Positions 9,996 to 22,167 of a stretch of 64,000 bases of DNA are shown here, one piece after another. Source of the stretch: Prionace glauca (taxonomy: Eukaryota; Chordata; Chondrichthyes; Carcharhiniformes; Carcharhinidae). Where the stretch lies: positions 58,681,812 to 58,745,811 of the forward strand of contig CM075760.1 of assembly GCA_037974335.1 (NCBI GenBank), written 5' to 3'. The notes beneath the pieces are model-generated. The model was not told the origin of the DNA. It saw only the letters and a program-made list of their open reading frames with translations, and searched no databases. Position 1 is the first letter of the stretch. Every line of letters begins with the position of its first letter. The translations under genes and the position numbers were made by a program.

Positions 9996-11300
9996 TCACC
10001 ATCCTCTGGGTAAAGAACCTACCCCTGACATCCGTCCTTTACTACCACCCCTTAATTTAAAACCATGCCCACTCGTGCTAGATTTCTCCATCAGAGGAAA
10101 AAGGCTATTACAATCCACCCTATCTAAACCTCTAATCATCTTATATGTTTCAATAAGATCCCCTCGCAGCCTCCTCCTTAACAGCGAAAAAATCCCCAAA
10201 TCTCTCAGCCTCTCCTCATAGGACCTCCCCTCCATACCAGGCAACATCCTGGTAAACCTCCTCTGCACCTTCTCCAAAGCCTCCACATCCTTCCTGTAAT
10301 GTGGGGACCAGAACTGCACACAGTACTCCAAGTGCGGCCGCACCAGAGTTGTGTACAGTTGCAACATGACGCTGCGACTCCTAAATTCAATCCCCCTACA
10401 AATAAACGCCAAGACACCGTATGCCTTCTTCACAACCTTATCTACTTGACCCCCAACTTTCAGGGATCTATGTACACATACACCTAGATCACTCTGCTCA
10501 CCCACACTATTCAAAGTCCTCCCATTAGCCCTATACTCGACACATCTGTTATTCCTACCAAAGTGAATTACCTCATACTTCTCCGCATTAAACTCCATCC
10601 GCCACCTCTCGGCCCAGCTCTGCAACCTGTCTAAGTCTTCCTGCAAACTATGACACCCTTCATCACTATCTACCACACCTCCGACTTTGGTGTCATCAGC
10701 AAATTTACTAATCCACCCAACTATACCCTCATCCAGATCATTAATAAAAATTACAAACAGCAATGGCCCCAAAACAGATCCCTGAGGCACACCACTTGTA
10801 ACCGAACTCCATGATGAATATTTACCATCAACCACCACCCTCTGTCTCCTATCCGCTAGCCAATTCCTGATCCAATTCCCTAGATCACCCCCAATCCCAT
10901 ACATCTGCATTTTCTGTAGAAGCCTACCATGGTGAACCTTATCAAACGCCTTACTAAAATCCATATACATCACGTCCACTGCCTTACCTCCATCCACCTC
11001 TTTGGTCACTTTCTCAAAAAACTCAATAAGGTTAGTAAGGCACGACCTACCCGCCACAAAACCACGCTGACTATCTCCAATCAATTCATTACTCTCCAAA
11101 TAACTATAAATCCTATCCCGAATAATTTTTTCTAAAACCTTGCCCACAACAGAAATGAGACTCACCGGTCTATAATTCCCGGGGAAGTCTCTGTTCCCCT
11201 TCTTAAACAACGGGACAACATTCGCTAACCTCCAATCTTCCGGTGCTATACCAGAGGCCAACGACGACCTGAAGATCAGAGCCAGAGGCTCTGCAATCAC
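9996..11300 (-). pseudogene. CR1 ORF2, reverse transcriptase part
   Basis: A 434-codon open frame carrying the RT domain: [14 protein letters not shown] near residue 40, motif A YMDFSKAFDKVHH near 115, SGVPQGSVLGPLLF near 170, motif C KFADDTKVGG near 200, and the thumb/C-terminal HLEYCVQFWSPHYRKD. The catalytic FADD is intact. It is separated from the preceding frame by a shift near 11300. Works in target-primed reverse transcription in the family. Confidence 0.85.
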
Positions 11301-11312
11301 TTCTCTTGCCCC

Positions 11313-12185
11313 TCAGAGAATCCTGGGGTAAATCCCATCCGGACCAGGGGACTTATCTATTTTCAGACCCTCCAGAATATCTAGCACATCCTCCTTATCA
11401 ACTGCAACACTGTCAATTCTACTCTCCTGCAATCTAGTGTCCTCCTCAGCTATATCCATGTCCCTCTGCGTGAACACCGAAGAGAAATATTGTTTCAATG
11501 CCTCTCCAATCTCCTCCGGTTCCACACATAACTTCCCTCTGCTGTCTATAACTGGCCCTAAACTTGCCCTAACCAACCTTCTGTTCTTGACATACTTATA
11601 GAACGCCTTAGGATTCTCCTTAACCCTATCAGCCAAAGTCTTCTCATGTGCTCTTTTAGCCCTTCTTAGCTCACTCTTCAACTCCCTCCTAGCCAATCTA
11701 AAGTTTTCTAGTGCACTACCCGAGCCCTCATGTCTCATCCGAACATAAGCCTCCTTTTTCCTCTTAACCAACGAGAAAACTTTTTTGGTGCACCACGGTT
11801 CCCTAGCCCTACCAATTACTCCTTGCCTGACAGGGACATACCTATCACGGACTCGCAGTAGCTGCTCCTTGAAAAAACTCCACATTTCAGACGTTCCCAG
11901 TCCCTGTAATCTCCTAGTCCAACCTATGCTTCCTAATTCTCTTTTAATAGCCACATAATTACCCTTGCCCCAGCTAAAACTACTGACCCAAGGTTCATGC
12001 CTATCCCTTTCCATCACTAAGGTGAACATAATCGAATTGTGGTCACTATCACCAAAATGCACACCAACTTCCAAGTCTAGCACCTGGTCTGGCTCATTTC
12101 CCAGCACCAAATCCAATATAGCCTCACCTCTAGTTGGCCTACCTACGTACTGAGTTAAAAAAACCTTCCTGCACGCATTGTACAA
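11313..12185 (-). pseudogene. CR1 ORF2, endonuclease C-terminus and linker
   Basis: A 290-codon frame with the endonuclease end motif (DLVLGNEPDQV, then GDSDHNSIMF with the catalytic SDH), a basic linker (RAKRAHEKTLADRVKENP), and KSPGPDGIYPRIL at the entry of the RT. It ends just before the RT frame. Confidence 0.8.
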
Positions 12186-12189
12186 AAAC

Positions 12190-12663
12190 TAACCCCTCTA
12201 ACGAGCTAGAGCTATAACAATTCCAGTCAATATTAGTAAAGTTAAAATCCCCCATAACAATTACCCTATTACTTTCACTCCTAACCAGGACCATCTCCGC
12301 AATCCTTTCCTCAACCTCTCTAGAACTTTTAGGAGGTCTATAAAAGGCTCCCGACAGGGTGACCTCTCCTCTCCTATTTCCATGCTACCTCAACAGACAA
12401 GTCCTCATCAAACTTCCTCTCTGACACTGTGATACAATCCCTGACCAATAATGCTACCCCTCCCCCCTCCTACCTGCTTCTCTACTCCGACTAAAACATT
12501 TGAACCCCGGGACCTGCAGCAACCATTCGTGCCCCTGCTCTATCCACGTCTCTGAAATGGCCACAACATCGAAGTCCCAGGTACTGATCCACGCTGCAAG
12601 TTCATCCACTTTATTGCGAATAGTCCTCGCATTAAAGTATACGCATTTCAAACCCTGCTCCAC
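12190..12663 (-). pseudogene. CR1 ORF2, endonuclease N-terminus
   Basis: Starts with CVYFNARTIRNKVDELAAWI and the metal-binding ISETWI motif of AP-type endonucleases in an open frame at 12663-12454. After a frame change, the YRPP and GDFN region lies between 12380 and 12230. Confidence 0.7.
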
Positions 12664-12879
12664 CCCACCCCTGCGATGCTGTGCATTGCAGTCCCCATCT
12701 ATGCCCCCCTCACTTTCAACCCCTCTACTCAGGATCCCACCCCGCCCCTCCGAATCAGTTTAAACCTAACTGGATAGCCTTAGCAAATTTACCCCCCAGG
12801 ATATTGGTCCCCCTCTGATTCTGGTGTAGACCATCCCTTTTATAGAGGTCCCACCTTCCCCAGAATGAGCCCCAATTGC

Positions 12880-13726
12880 TCAAGTACCTGAACCCCTCCT
12901 CCTGCACCAACCCCTCAGCCACGAGTTCAAACTTTCCCTCTCTCTATTCCTCTCTAAACTATCCCGTGGCACAGGCAAGAGTCCGGAGATAACTACTCTA
13001 TCAGACTTGGCCTTTAGCTTCCACCCCAACTCCATAAATCTCTGCTTAATATCCCCTTCCCTTAACCTCCCTATGTCATGTGTCCCCACATGAACTATAA
13101 CTTGTGGTTGATCTCCCTCTCCCTTAAGAGTCCTGAATACCCTTTCTGATACATCCCGGACCCCAGCCCCTGGTAGGCAACACATCAACCCTACCTTTAC
13201 TTCCAACTCTCTTATCTGTCCCTTTAACTGTGGAGTCCCTAATCACGAGGCCCAGTCTTTTACAGCCCTTAACCTCCTGAGCTTTCACATTAGGCTCACC
13301 CCCAGCAGCCTGCTCCCTTTGGCTATCCCCAGTTGATTCCTCCTCAACTGTAGCCTCCAGGACCGAAAACCTATTTTGGAGGGGAACAGTCCCAGGGGAT
13401 TGTACCCCCGATTGCTTCTTTCCCCTCTTCCTGGCAGTGACCCAAGACTCATTTCTAGGAGTGACTATCTCCTTATAACTCCTATCGATGTCCGCCTCCG
13501 CCTCCCGAATTATGCGGAGTTCCTCTAACTCCATCTCCAGCTCCTTTACACACTCCTCCAGAAGCTGCAATCTAACACACTTCCTACAAGTAAAATCACC
13601 TGAAACACTACTAGATTCCCTCACAACATACATCCCACAGGAGATGCGGCTTACTGCCTGAACTGCCATCCCTGAAGCAATTACCAGCAGAAAAATAAAA
13701 CTAAAATAAAAAAAAACTTCCCCCAC
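12880..13726 (-). pseudogene. CR1 ORF1 with SGNH-esterase-like domain
   Basis: Two overlapping frames (13726-13124 and 13206-12880). The first has a hydrophobic start, a CRKC cysteine pair, an acidic coiled coil (LLEECVKELEMELEELR) and GLVIRDSTVKG, the usual esterase block I. The second continues with LPGAGVRDVSERV and VIVHVGTHDIGR, esterase blocks of CR1 ORF1. One frameshift near 13200 separates them. Confidence 0.75.
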
Positions 13727-14726
13727 ACTTATAATTAGGCTAGAGGAGGTGGGAGGGTGGGATTCTCTACCAGTGTAGAGGATCGGGTATCCTCTCTACA
13801 CTAATTTATAGGGTTCGGGGCCCCGAGAAAAAAAACCTACAACTACCAGCAAGCGTCCTAGTGACGACTTCCTGTTTCTAACTAATTTAAAAAAAAACTG
13901 CCGAAACTCTCAACTTTAAAACTATAAATAAAACGTTAAACAATAAAAACAGAAAAATGTACCTGTTTGCTGCCTCCTCTTACGCCCAAAAATCGCTGCC
14001 TCTCGATACTGCTCCTCAGGAACAATGAGGAGCATATCCAAAACCCAAAAATATTCCGCACGAATTCAACCCACACTCACTTTATATATATTGGTATGTT
14101 GAATGTATGTTGGTATGTATGTTGGTATGTTGACACTTGACCCTCGTTTATTATGGAAGTGAGACATTCAGGTGTATAACTTCCACCATTTACAGGAAAG
14201 TGCAGAAGATCCGCAGTGAGTCTCGATTCCCTCATCTGTCATCTGCTTTTCCTTTTTCTTCGTGATGAAGAACGATTTAAAAAATCTGTGAAATGTGTGC
14301 CATTTCCTTTAGTTCACTTATATTATCACTTATGTCTGTCTTTTTGAGCACGCACTACTATCAGGTATTTCAGATGGTGATTAACCATATTAGTCTCCAA
14401 CTATAAACCCATTGAATTCTGTGTAGACTGATCGAGATGCGAATATCTGCCCGCTGTCAAAATCGAACTTCCTTGTCAGTGCGTCAAAGAAAAGCGTTTC
14501 TTATTTCAGAGAAAGCATTTGAGGATGAAGTCAGAGCAATGATAATATGCCTTTAACATAAAGGTTCGCAAAAATGTTGAGCAACAAACTGTAAATAAGC
14601 AGTTTTCCATTAACAAGTGGCAAATATTCAGACAAGAACTTTGAAGGCCGAAGTGGAGAAGGGTTCCATGTGAATAGCAGTTGAACATGGGTCAGTCGGT
14701 CCTAAGACATGAAAAAGCTTAACGAA

Positions 14727-14799
14727 CGTTTCTGCTCGGTTTCGAACCGGGGACCAGTCGCGTGTTAGGCGAACGTGATAACCACTACACTACAAAAAC
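14727..14799 (-). tRNA. trnV-AAC: tRNA-Val (AAC), slightly degenerate
   Basis: The minus strand reads GTTTTTG acceptor, A box TAGTGTAGTGGTTATC, anticodon loop CTAACAC giving AAC, B box GGTTCGAAACC, and CAGAAAC acceptor. Length is 73 nt. One anticodon-stem pair (27-43) and one T-stem pair (50-64) are mismatched, and a T run follows at the complement of 14712-14716. It may be functional or a recent pseudogene. Confidence 0.7.
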
Positions 14800-15135
14800 A
14801 GGATGACGGGGTAGTTGGAGCAAGCCTGCCTGTCTGCAATGTTCAACTACGCTGTGTTGCTGTTGGTTCCGATGGTCAGACTGAGAGCCCATGTCACTTA
14901 ACTCAGGAAGACAACCGTTACTTTCAATCTGATTGTACGACGTAACCCGAACATCAATATTTAAAAGTATTCGTGTCGCAAATATCTAAGGGAGCAATGA
15001 TTTCTACCCATTTTTTATCCCATGATTCTCATCTTCCTTCGAATAACGTAACCGCGACACTGAATTCGCATGAGGTTTAGCAATGAACTTACATCATGTA
15101 CACTTCGCTCATGCTTAATGAGAACGACCCAACAA

Positions 15136-15209
15136 TGCTTCTGCCCGGTTTCGGACCCCAGATCTTTATGCTTGTGAGATGAACGTGACAACCACTACAC
15201 TAAAGGAAA
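15136..15209 (-). pseudogene. tRNA-Val pseudogene
   Basis: Aligns over its length with the copy at 14727: TAGTGTAGTGGTTGTCACGT and the end GAAACCGGGCAGAAG are kept. The acceptor stem no longer pairs and the anticodon stem is changed. Confidence 0.7.
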
Positions 15210-15538
15210 AGCTGTTACCTGTATTGCAATATCACCTGTACCTGTATTTTTGAGCACACAATACTACGAGACATGTTTCAAGTGGTGATTAACTATGTTA
15301 GCCTGCACCCATTAACCCATTAAAGTTTGTTGTAGACTGAACGAAATGCTAATATGCGCACGTTGTCAAAATAGCAACGTTTCTTGCCTGCCAGTGCGTC
15401 AAAATATTCAATATTTATTTTACAGGAAGCATTTGAGGCCGACGTCAAGCAAAGATAATATGAATCGGGATTCGGATAATGGCCAGCAACAAACTGAAAT
15501 CATGCAGATTCTTCTCAGCCGAAATGAAAAACCTTAAT

Positions 15539-15595
15539 GCATTCTTCTGCCCAGTTTGGGATTTGGGTCCTTTAGAAGCACTACACTCCAGAAAT
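15539..15595 (-). pseudogene. tRNA-Val relic
   Basis: Keeps GGAGTGTAGTGCTTCTA and AAACTGGGCAGAAG in the order of the tRNA-Val copies, but the D and anticodon arms are largely deleted. It lies at the equivalent site in the second duplicated unit. Confidence 0.55.
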
Positions 15596-16120
15596 AAATG
15601 ACAGCATATCGCCGCTAGTCGGCCTGATCACAATACTCAACTCCACTGCGTTGCTGCAGGTTGGCATGGTCAGAATGAGAACCCATGCCACTTAGTACAA
15701 GAACACATTCGTTCCGTTCAAACTGATGGATCAGCTTATCTTGTAATTCCAAATTTAAAAGCGTTCCTCCAGCAAATGTCTCGGGGAACTCAATTATTTA
15801 AAACTCAATTGTTTTAGTTCAGAGTTCAGAAGATGTTGAGTAATATTCTGCCCGATGATGACAGGTTCATTCTTGTCCAGCTCACAGCTCCTTTGTCTTA
15901 CATTTCATCCAATCAGCTCCGAGTATCTTCAGCCTCCAATTCATGACGTCAGAGAGAGGACGTCAGAGAGAGGAGCAGGAACCATTTGAATCTGATCTCA
16001 GAACAATGAGCTGTACAGAAGAACTTCAGAGAATAGGGAAGAGGAGTTGCAATACACCATTTGCTCCTTCATTAGGGCCGGTTCTGCCATTCAGTAAAAC
16101 CATCGTTTATCTCTCTCACA

Positions 16121-17045
16121 GTAAGACGTCTCACAACATCAGGTGAAAGTCCAGGAGGTTTACTTTGTAGCACGAGCTTTCGGAGTACTGTTCCTTAATG
16201 AGGCGAATTGAGTTTAAAAACAGGGCACATTTAAACACAGACTCAATTGCAAAATAATGGTTGGAATGCGAGTCTTAACAGGGAATCAAGTCTTTACAGG
16301 TACATACAATGCGATGGAGAGGGGGATAATGACATGTCAAAGCGGTGTGAATTGTCGCTAACCAAGCCAGTTAGTAGGATTTTGCAAGCCCAGGCCAAAT
16401 TGTGGGGGTTAGACGTCGTGTAACATGAACCCAAGGTCCTGGTTGAAAGGTTCTCATGTGTATGGAATTTGGCTATCAGTTTCTGCTCAGCCATTCTGCG
16501 TTGTCGTGCGTCTTGAAGGCCGCCTTGGAGAACGCTTACCCGAAGATCAGTGGCTGAATGCCTGTGACCGCTAAAGTGTTCCCCAGCATGAAGGGAATAC
16601 TCTTGCCTGGTGATTGTCGAGTGATGTTGATTCATCTGTTGTGGCAGCGTCTGCATGGCCTCGGCGATGTACCATGCTTCAGGACATCCTTTCCTGCAGC
16701 GCGTGAAGTAGACAATTTTGGCCGAGTTGCATGTGTATGTACCGTCTACCTTGTGCATTCTGTTCTCACCTGTGATGTTGGCATCCACGTCGATGATTCA
16801 ACGCGTCTTGCAGAGGTGGCAGCAGCAGGCTTGTGTGGGGTGGGGTGTTCACTGTTCCCTTGAAGGCTGGTTAGTTTTCTAAGAACAATGGTCTGTATGA
16901 GGTTGCTTTGTTATTTGAAGGCGAGGAGTGGGGTCATTGAGATGGCCTCCGCGAGATATTCGTCTTCATCAATGATATGCTGAAGGTCTCCGAAGAAGAT
17001 GTCATAGCTTCTCCATCGCGAACAAGGTGTCTTGTTGTCTGCACT
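16121..17045 (-). mobile_element. Penelope-like element fragment, 3' end
   Basis: The minus strand carries a GIY-YIG endonuclease region (16788-16290) followed by a non-coding tail that includes CCGAAAGCTCGTG and ends near GTGAGACGTCTTAC at 16121. This arrangement, with the endonuclease at the C-terminus, fits Penelope-like (Neptune-type) retroelements. The reverse transcriptase is missing or unrecognisable. Confidence 0.65.
16294..16788 (-). pseudogene. GIY-YIG endonuclease of a Penelope-like element
   Basis: Key pieces are GTYTCNSAKIVYFTRC with its cysteine pair, WYIAEAMQTLPQQMNQHHST at the place of the YIG motif and following helix, and the C-terminal HSATDLRVSVLQGG and RRMAEQKLIAKFHT. 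YIG is altered to YIA and the end is shifted relative to the GLNRDLGF motif seen in the other copy at 18808. It is a dead remnant. Confidence 0.65.
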
Positions 17046-17076
17046 CTAGGGATGTAGTATAGAACCCTACAGAGCA

Positions 17077-17324
17077 TAGAACCCTACAGTGCAGAAACAG
17101 GCCCTTCGGCCCATCGAGTCTGCACCGAACACAATCTCACCCAGACCCTATCCCCATATCCCTACACATTTACCTGCTAATCCCTCTAACCTACACATCC
17201 CAGGACACTAAGGGGCAATTTTAGCATAGCCAATGAACCTAACCCGCACATCTTTGGACTGTGGGAGGAAACCGGAGCACCCGGAGAAAACCCACGCAGA
17301 CACGAGGAGAATGTGATATAAACT
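17077..17324 (-). mobile_element. tRNA-derived SINE, head missing
   Basis: Minus-strand SINE with tail and body (complement of GGGCCGAAGGGCCTG, then GGAAACCGGAGCACCCGGAG). It stops at GAGGAGAATGTG, so the tRNA-like head is absent. It sits next to the Penelope-like fragment. Confidence 0.8.
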
Positions 17325-18285
17325 TGTCATCACCGCTACCACAGGAAGCAATTGACGTCATATCTGGTGCTGCCAGGAAACTGAATAAATGGAGTAAGAC
17401 AAAGTCATAAATCTCATTCAGCCTCCTCCACCATTTAATAAGATCATGAAAAAATAAAGTCACCTTAGTCCCAACTGAACATATGTTGTTATTTATTCAT
17501 CTGATAATAAAAGGAAAATGCTGCGGATGCTGGAAATCTGAAATTAAAAACAAAAAGTGCTGGATCAACTGAAGTAGTCTGGAGAAAACGGAGTGAACAT
17601 TTCAAATCTAAATAATTATCCTCCAGGGATATTCATCTTATTTGTTTCCCTTTGGATTAAGATGTTATACAAAGGTAAACGGAACAGTTTAAAAGCTGTG
17701 GACATTTTTTATTAGGTAGCTGAAAATGCTCGAAGAGCCGAAAGGCCCAATTCTGACCATATTTCCCATATTCTAATTAGTGCGGACAAGGCGATGGTTA
17801 TGGTGATGTGAATGTGTCAGCGCGGCTGGACGAGCTAAGGTATAATTTCAGTTTCTAGTGCCTGTGGCGATTCTGCTTCAGTTCCTGCCTCTGACAAATT
17901 TCCAGCTGGTTTTGTCTTTGAGGCGTGCTTGTATCTCCTGAGGCCTCTATCACTCTCTGTGTGTGACTCAGCTCACCGATGTGAACACGTTTATCTTTTT
18001 CCAACACAGACCTGATTCACATTAGTTCAAAAGGTCATGTCAAAATGCTTCGGACAAAAGTCGTTAAGGTGAAAGATGTAAGATGCGTTTGTTATGCTTA
18101 GAAGGAGCTGCAACAAAAAATGTGAATGATGTTAATGGTGATTCTCAGGAGTGCATTGTAAGCTTGGCGATTTTGCAGGTCGAGTATCTTTTACATTTTC
18201 AAATCAGAACAATATGAGATGCCAATTGGGAAAGCGCATTTACTGTCCGCTTATTCTCGGACTTGAAGGAGTTCTGGCGCAACTT
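17325..18285. other. no gene recognised
   Basis: Spacer with a short dispersed-repeat piece (GCTGCGGATGCTGGAAATC at about 17520). Nothing coding was recognised. Confidence 0.45.
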
Positions 18286-18358
18286 GCCCGACTATCTCAG
18301 TCGGTAGAGCATAAGACTTTTAATCTTAGGGTCGTGGGTTCGAGCCCCACGTTGGGCG
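18286..18358 (+). tRNA. trnK-UUU: tRNA-Lys (UUU)
   Basis: A complete 73-nt cloverleaf: acceptor GCCCGAC with GTTGGGC, A box TATCTCAGTCGGTAG, anticodon loop CTTTTAA giving UUU, B box GGTTCGAGCCC. A TTTT terminator follows at 18365. It looks functional. Confidence 0.95.
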
Positions 18359-18807
18359 CCTTTATTTTAAAACGTTGCTGTTTTCCTGAGTGAGCTCCAG
18401 CTCTCCATTTCTCCGACAGTGCCACTGCTGAAAATGATTTTTTCTCCATGCCGCTTTGTTAATCCCTCAGTTATTATTTTGTGAATGAAATGTGCCCCCA
18501 TTCTTTGGAAGTCGGAGAGTTTAGTGCTTAATTCAATAAGAAGCTTTTTTTTCAAATCGTTTAGCATCAGATTTGGACCCAGATCTGGGAAATACTTGTG
18601 TCATTGGGAAAAATAAAATCTATCCCATTATTAGCGGGATTTTATCTTGTATCATCATTTCTATCGTCAAGGCTTCCCAACCTATCATTGTCCTTTTCCT
18701 GTTCTTGATTTTCTGAGCATGACATTTCGAATTCAACGCAAAATGGTACAATTCCATGATTTTCACACAACAAATTAAATAACAGTTGTTGCACAACAAT
18801 AAATTTT
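18359..18807. other. no gene recognised
   Basis: AT-rich spacer 3' of tRNA-Lys. No recognisable coding content or repeat family. Confidence 0.4.
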
Positions 18808-19275
18808 CGTCACGGGCATTCGGCCTCTGACCTTCGGGTAAGCATTCCCCAAGGCGGCCTTCACCACACACGACAGCGCAGAGTCGCTGAGCAGAGACTG
18901 ATAGCCAAGTTCCGCACACATGAGGACGGTCTCAACAGGGATCTTGGGTTCATGTCGCACTATCTGTAACCCGAATGACTTGCCTGGGTTTGCAAAACCT
19001 CATTTACTGTACTGTCTGGAGACAATACACATCTCTTTATCCTGTGATCAGTGCTCCTTCCACTCACATTGTCGGCCACTTTAAGACTTGAACAGCAGGT
19101 TAGGTGTAAGGATTCGCATTCTAATCAGTAATCTGTAAACTGTCTGTGCTGTTATATGCTCTGCCTGAGGCCAGAACTCTCCATCCACCTGACGATGAGG
19201 GAAACCTCGAAAGCTTGTGAGTTTACTATCAAATAAATCAGTTGGACTTAAACCTGGTGATGGCAGACCTCTTAC
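18808..19275 (+). mobile_element. Penelope-like element fragment, 3' end
   Basis: The plus strand encodes HSASDLRVSIPQGGL, RRVAEQRLIAKFRTHED and LNRDLGFMSHYL, the C-terminal end of a Penelope-type GIY-YIG region. A non-coding tail with CATCCACCTGACGATGAGGG and TCAGTTGGACTTAAACCTGG follows, ending near 19275. It points in the opposite direction to the copy at 16121-17045. Confidence 0.65.
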
Positions 19276-19299
19276 TTTATTCAGCCCATTCAGAGTACA

Positions 19300-19375
19300 G
19301 TTAAGAGTCAACCAAATTCCTATGGATTTGGAGTCACCTGTCGGTCCGACCATTTAAGGATAGTGGTTTGCCCTC
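19300..19375 (+). repeat. short conserved dispersed repeat
   Basis: GTTAAGAGTCAACC and TGGAGTCACCTGTCGG match, in reverse complement, the repeat at 45705-45850. Function unknown. Confidence 0.5.
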
Positions 19376-21900
19376 TGCAGCTTTTCCAGTGCTATTACAT
19401 TACTCCTGCAAGGTGAGTTTCCGAACTCCACACAATACACCAGCTATTGCCTAACCAACAGTTTATATCGTTACAACATCAGCTCCATTCTCTCATAAAC
19501 TCTTTGCCTTGGCTAAAAATGGCAAGCATACCACATGCCTTTATCAACCTCTTCATCCACCTGCCCTGCTGCATATCCACAACAAAGCCCCTCGGAGCTT
19601 CACAGGATCCTTTTGGTCATGGTGTATTCCCTTGCCTTCTTTGCCCTGCTCGAATACATCATTTCACATTGATCGGGATCGAATTCAATTTGCCACTGAT
19701 CAGCCCATCTCACCAGCTCATCTATATTGTCCAGCGACGGGACTCTATCCTGCTGTCAATTTATCGCCTCACAAATGTTTGTATCCCCGGTAACTCACCG
19801 ATCAAGTTCCCACTTTCAAGTCTAAATCATTCATATAAATAACAGATGGAAGGACCCCAAAACCGATCTCCATCGGACCCCAAAGTACTAACGCTTCCAG
19901 TTTGAAAAAAAAACTTATTAACTGCTTTATGATCCTGTTCTGCTACATTAATGGACCGCTGTACATGCACTCCACGTTTCCTCGGAAATTCCATGTCTAT
20001 CATGTTTTCCTTTGGTCTTGATTGTACTGCCTGAGTGCATAACCTCAGACTGACCAGATCGAATTCCGTTTGCAATAGATCAGCTCAGCTGGCCAGCCCG
20101 TCTACATCCTCCAGAGAAACAAAGCTATCGTCCTCCCTATTTACCAGCTGAAGCATGGAACGGGTTAATGAACTGTGTAATACTTAGAGATTTGTAAAAA
20201 AAAAACTGTAAAACTTGTTTTCGTGCATCCAAGAACAGATAGGAGAACAGAGACACCAGTTATGATTTTTCCCAGCTAATTGTATTCAGGAATGCAGCTA
20301 ACCCAGGCAGTATCCATTTTGTGTTTTTTAGTATTGTGTTACATGCATGCCTTTTGTGACCGGATAACAATAAATTCATACATATCTATTACATACTACC
20401 GACATAAATGCTTATCATATAAATTGCTATACAGGTGCCTTCGAATATAAAATTGTTATGCAGGTTTCTGCACCCTTGTATGTCATTTGACATGTTTGTG
20501 CAAAACCTTATTAAATGCCTTCTGGAAATCTAAGTACATTATATCCCGTCATCCACAGCACATGTGACTCCAACAAGGAAGTCCACTACATTGGTTACAT
20601 GTGATTTTCGTTTCGCAATATCATGCTGACTCTGCCTAATTACCTTGAACTGTGCCCTGCTATAACATCTTTAATAATCTCTTCAACTATTTTTCCTCCG
20701 ACTGAGATAATGCTAACTGTTTTATGGCTTACCTGTTATTCAAAAAAAAGGTCACATTTGCGATCTTCCACTCCAACAGAATTTTCTCCGAAACTCAAGA
20801 GTTTTGAGAAATTGGAAACAATCAACAATCTGATCAGCCACTTCTTTAAGAACCAGCCACTGAGTGCCATTCAGATCCCGGAATTTCTCAGCCCACAGAC
20901 CCAACAAATTGTTCAATACTATTTGCTGCTTATGCTGACTTTCCTGAGTTCTTCCTCCCTTCCATTTCCTGATTTACAGCTATTTCTCGGATATTACTTG
21001 TGCCCACTGTAATGAAGCCCAGTGTAAATACCTCTTTTAGTAATCTGCCACAGCCCAACTTTCCGTTACCGATTTCCCAGATGCACTTTTATGGGGCCAT
21101 CGCTCACGTTATTAATTCTATTTTTAGTTCAATCGCTAAAGAAATTCTTACTTTTCATGCTAAAGTTAATGGTTAGCTGTCGCTGATACTCCAGTTTTTT
21201 TTTCTCTTTTCTATAATTTTGCCGTTCTTTTAAGTGCTTTATATATTTTCCAATCTTCTGATGTGCTTTTCATCTTTGCACAAGTTATATTTTGTTTTCT
21301 TCAATTTAATGTTGTCTTTAACGTTTTTAGATGACGTCTGAAATTAGGTCCCTATCTGAATTTTTACTTTCTTATTGGAATGTATCTATTTTGTGTTCTG
21401 AAGTGTTCATTCAAATGTCTTTCGTTGAACCTCTACTGATTTATCCTTTAAAGACATTTTTTGTTCTCTCTCGCGAGTTCCACTTTCCTTCCCCCATAGT
21501 TACCCTTATTTAAGTTTAAAATAATAGTCTTTTCTCCCTCAAACTAAAAGCAAAATTCAATCTTATTATTATGATATCTGCTAATAAACAGTACCTTCAC
21601 CAAAAGTTTCAATGAATCCCATTCCATTGCACAATATCAAGTCTAGTATAACTTACTCACTGGTTGGTTGCAAAACGAATAATTCTATGAAATAACCCAG
21701 GGGAAAAAAATCTATTATGTCCTCATCTATGCTACGTTTACCCATCTGATTTTTGCTATCTATATGTAGATTAACATCATCCATGATTATTACCATACCC
21801 TTCTGACAAGAATACATTATCTCTTGCTTTATAATCTGTCCTACCATATAGCCGCAGTAAGGGCCCACAAGTGACTTATTACTTTTATCACTTCTTACCA
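19370..21900 (-). mobile_element. old CR1-superfamily LINE, degenerate
   Basis: Minus-strand pieces lie in LINE order. An endonuclease-like VIIMDDVNLHID is at 21790-21750, a basic linker with RTAKL and EYQRQLTIN at 21320-21145, RT motif A as MYLDFQKAFNKVL at 20540-20501, and a C-terminal RT text to about 19370. Many stops and indels are present. It is much older than the CR1 copies around it. Confidence 0.6.
21145..21323 (-). repeat. inverted repeat, left arm
   Basis: About 179 bp nearly identical, as reverse complement, to 22168-22347. By eye only a handful of differences are present. The sequence itself is the linker region of the old LINE. Confidence 0.85.
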
Positions 21901-22167
21901 CAACTCAAATTGCCTCCATATCATGCTTTCCTGATCTTAGGTCATTCCGCTCTAATGTCATCATTAATTATCAGAGACACACACCATAGAGAAAGAAAAT
22001 ATTGTAGAAGTCGGGAGACATTTGGAGCTCAATAGACATTGCTCGTTTTGATTTAATGGTATAGTCACTACGTTATGAAATAAAAACCGAAAATGCCGGA
22101 TAAATTCAGCAGGTCTGAAAGTTTCTGCAGAGATAGACAGAATTAATCTTTAAGATATATATGATCT

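Larger units (their letters stand above)
9801..14030 (-). mobile_element. CR1 LINE, nearly full length
   Basis: A roughly 4.2-kb CR1 on the minus strand. From 5' to 3' it has an untranslated start, ORF1 with a cysteine pair, coiled coil and SGNH-esterase-like part (13726-12880), ORF2 with AP-endonuclease (from 12663) and reverse transcriptase (to 9996), then a 3' UTR ending in repeats of TTCTATG (9801-9815). A few frame breaks remain, so it is inactive. A 5'-truncated relative of the same subfamily lies at 22348-23015. The exact 5' end is uncertain and no target-site duplication could be fixed. Confidence 0.85.
14340..15800. repeat. decayed tandem duplication carrying tRNA-Val copies
   Basis: The stretch from TTTTTGAGCACGCACTACTA (14342) to about 14995 aligns in order with that from TTTTTGAGCACACAATACTA (15249) to about 15795. 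Shared blocks include GTCAGTGCGTCAAA, AAGCATTTGAGG and TTAAAAG. Each unit has a tRNA-Val-like sequence in the same place, and a third lies between them at 15136. The units have diverged considerably. Confidence 0.75.
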
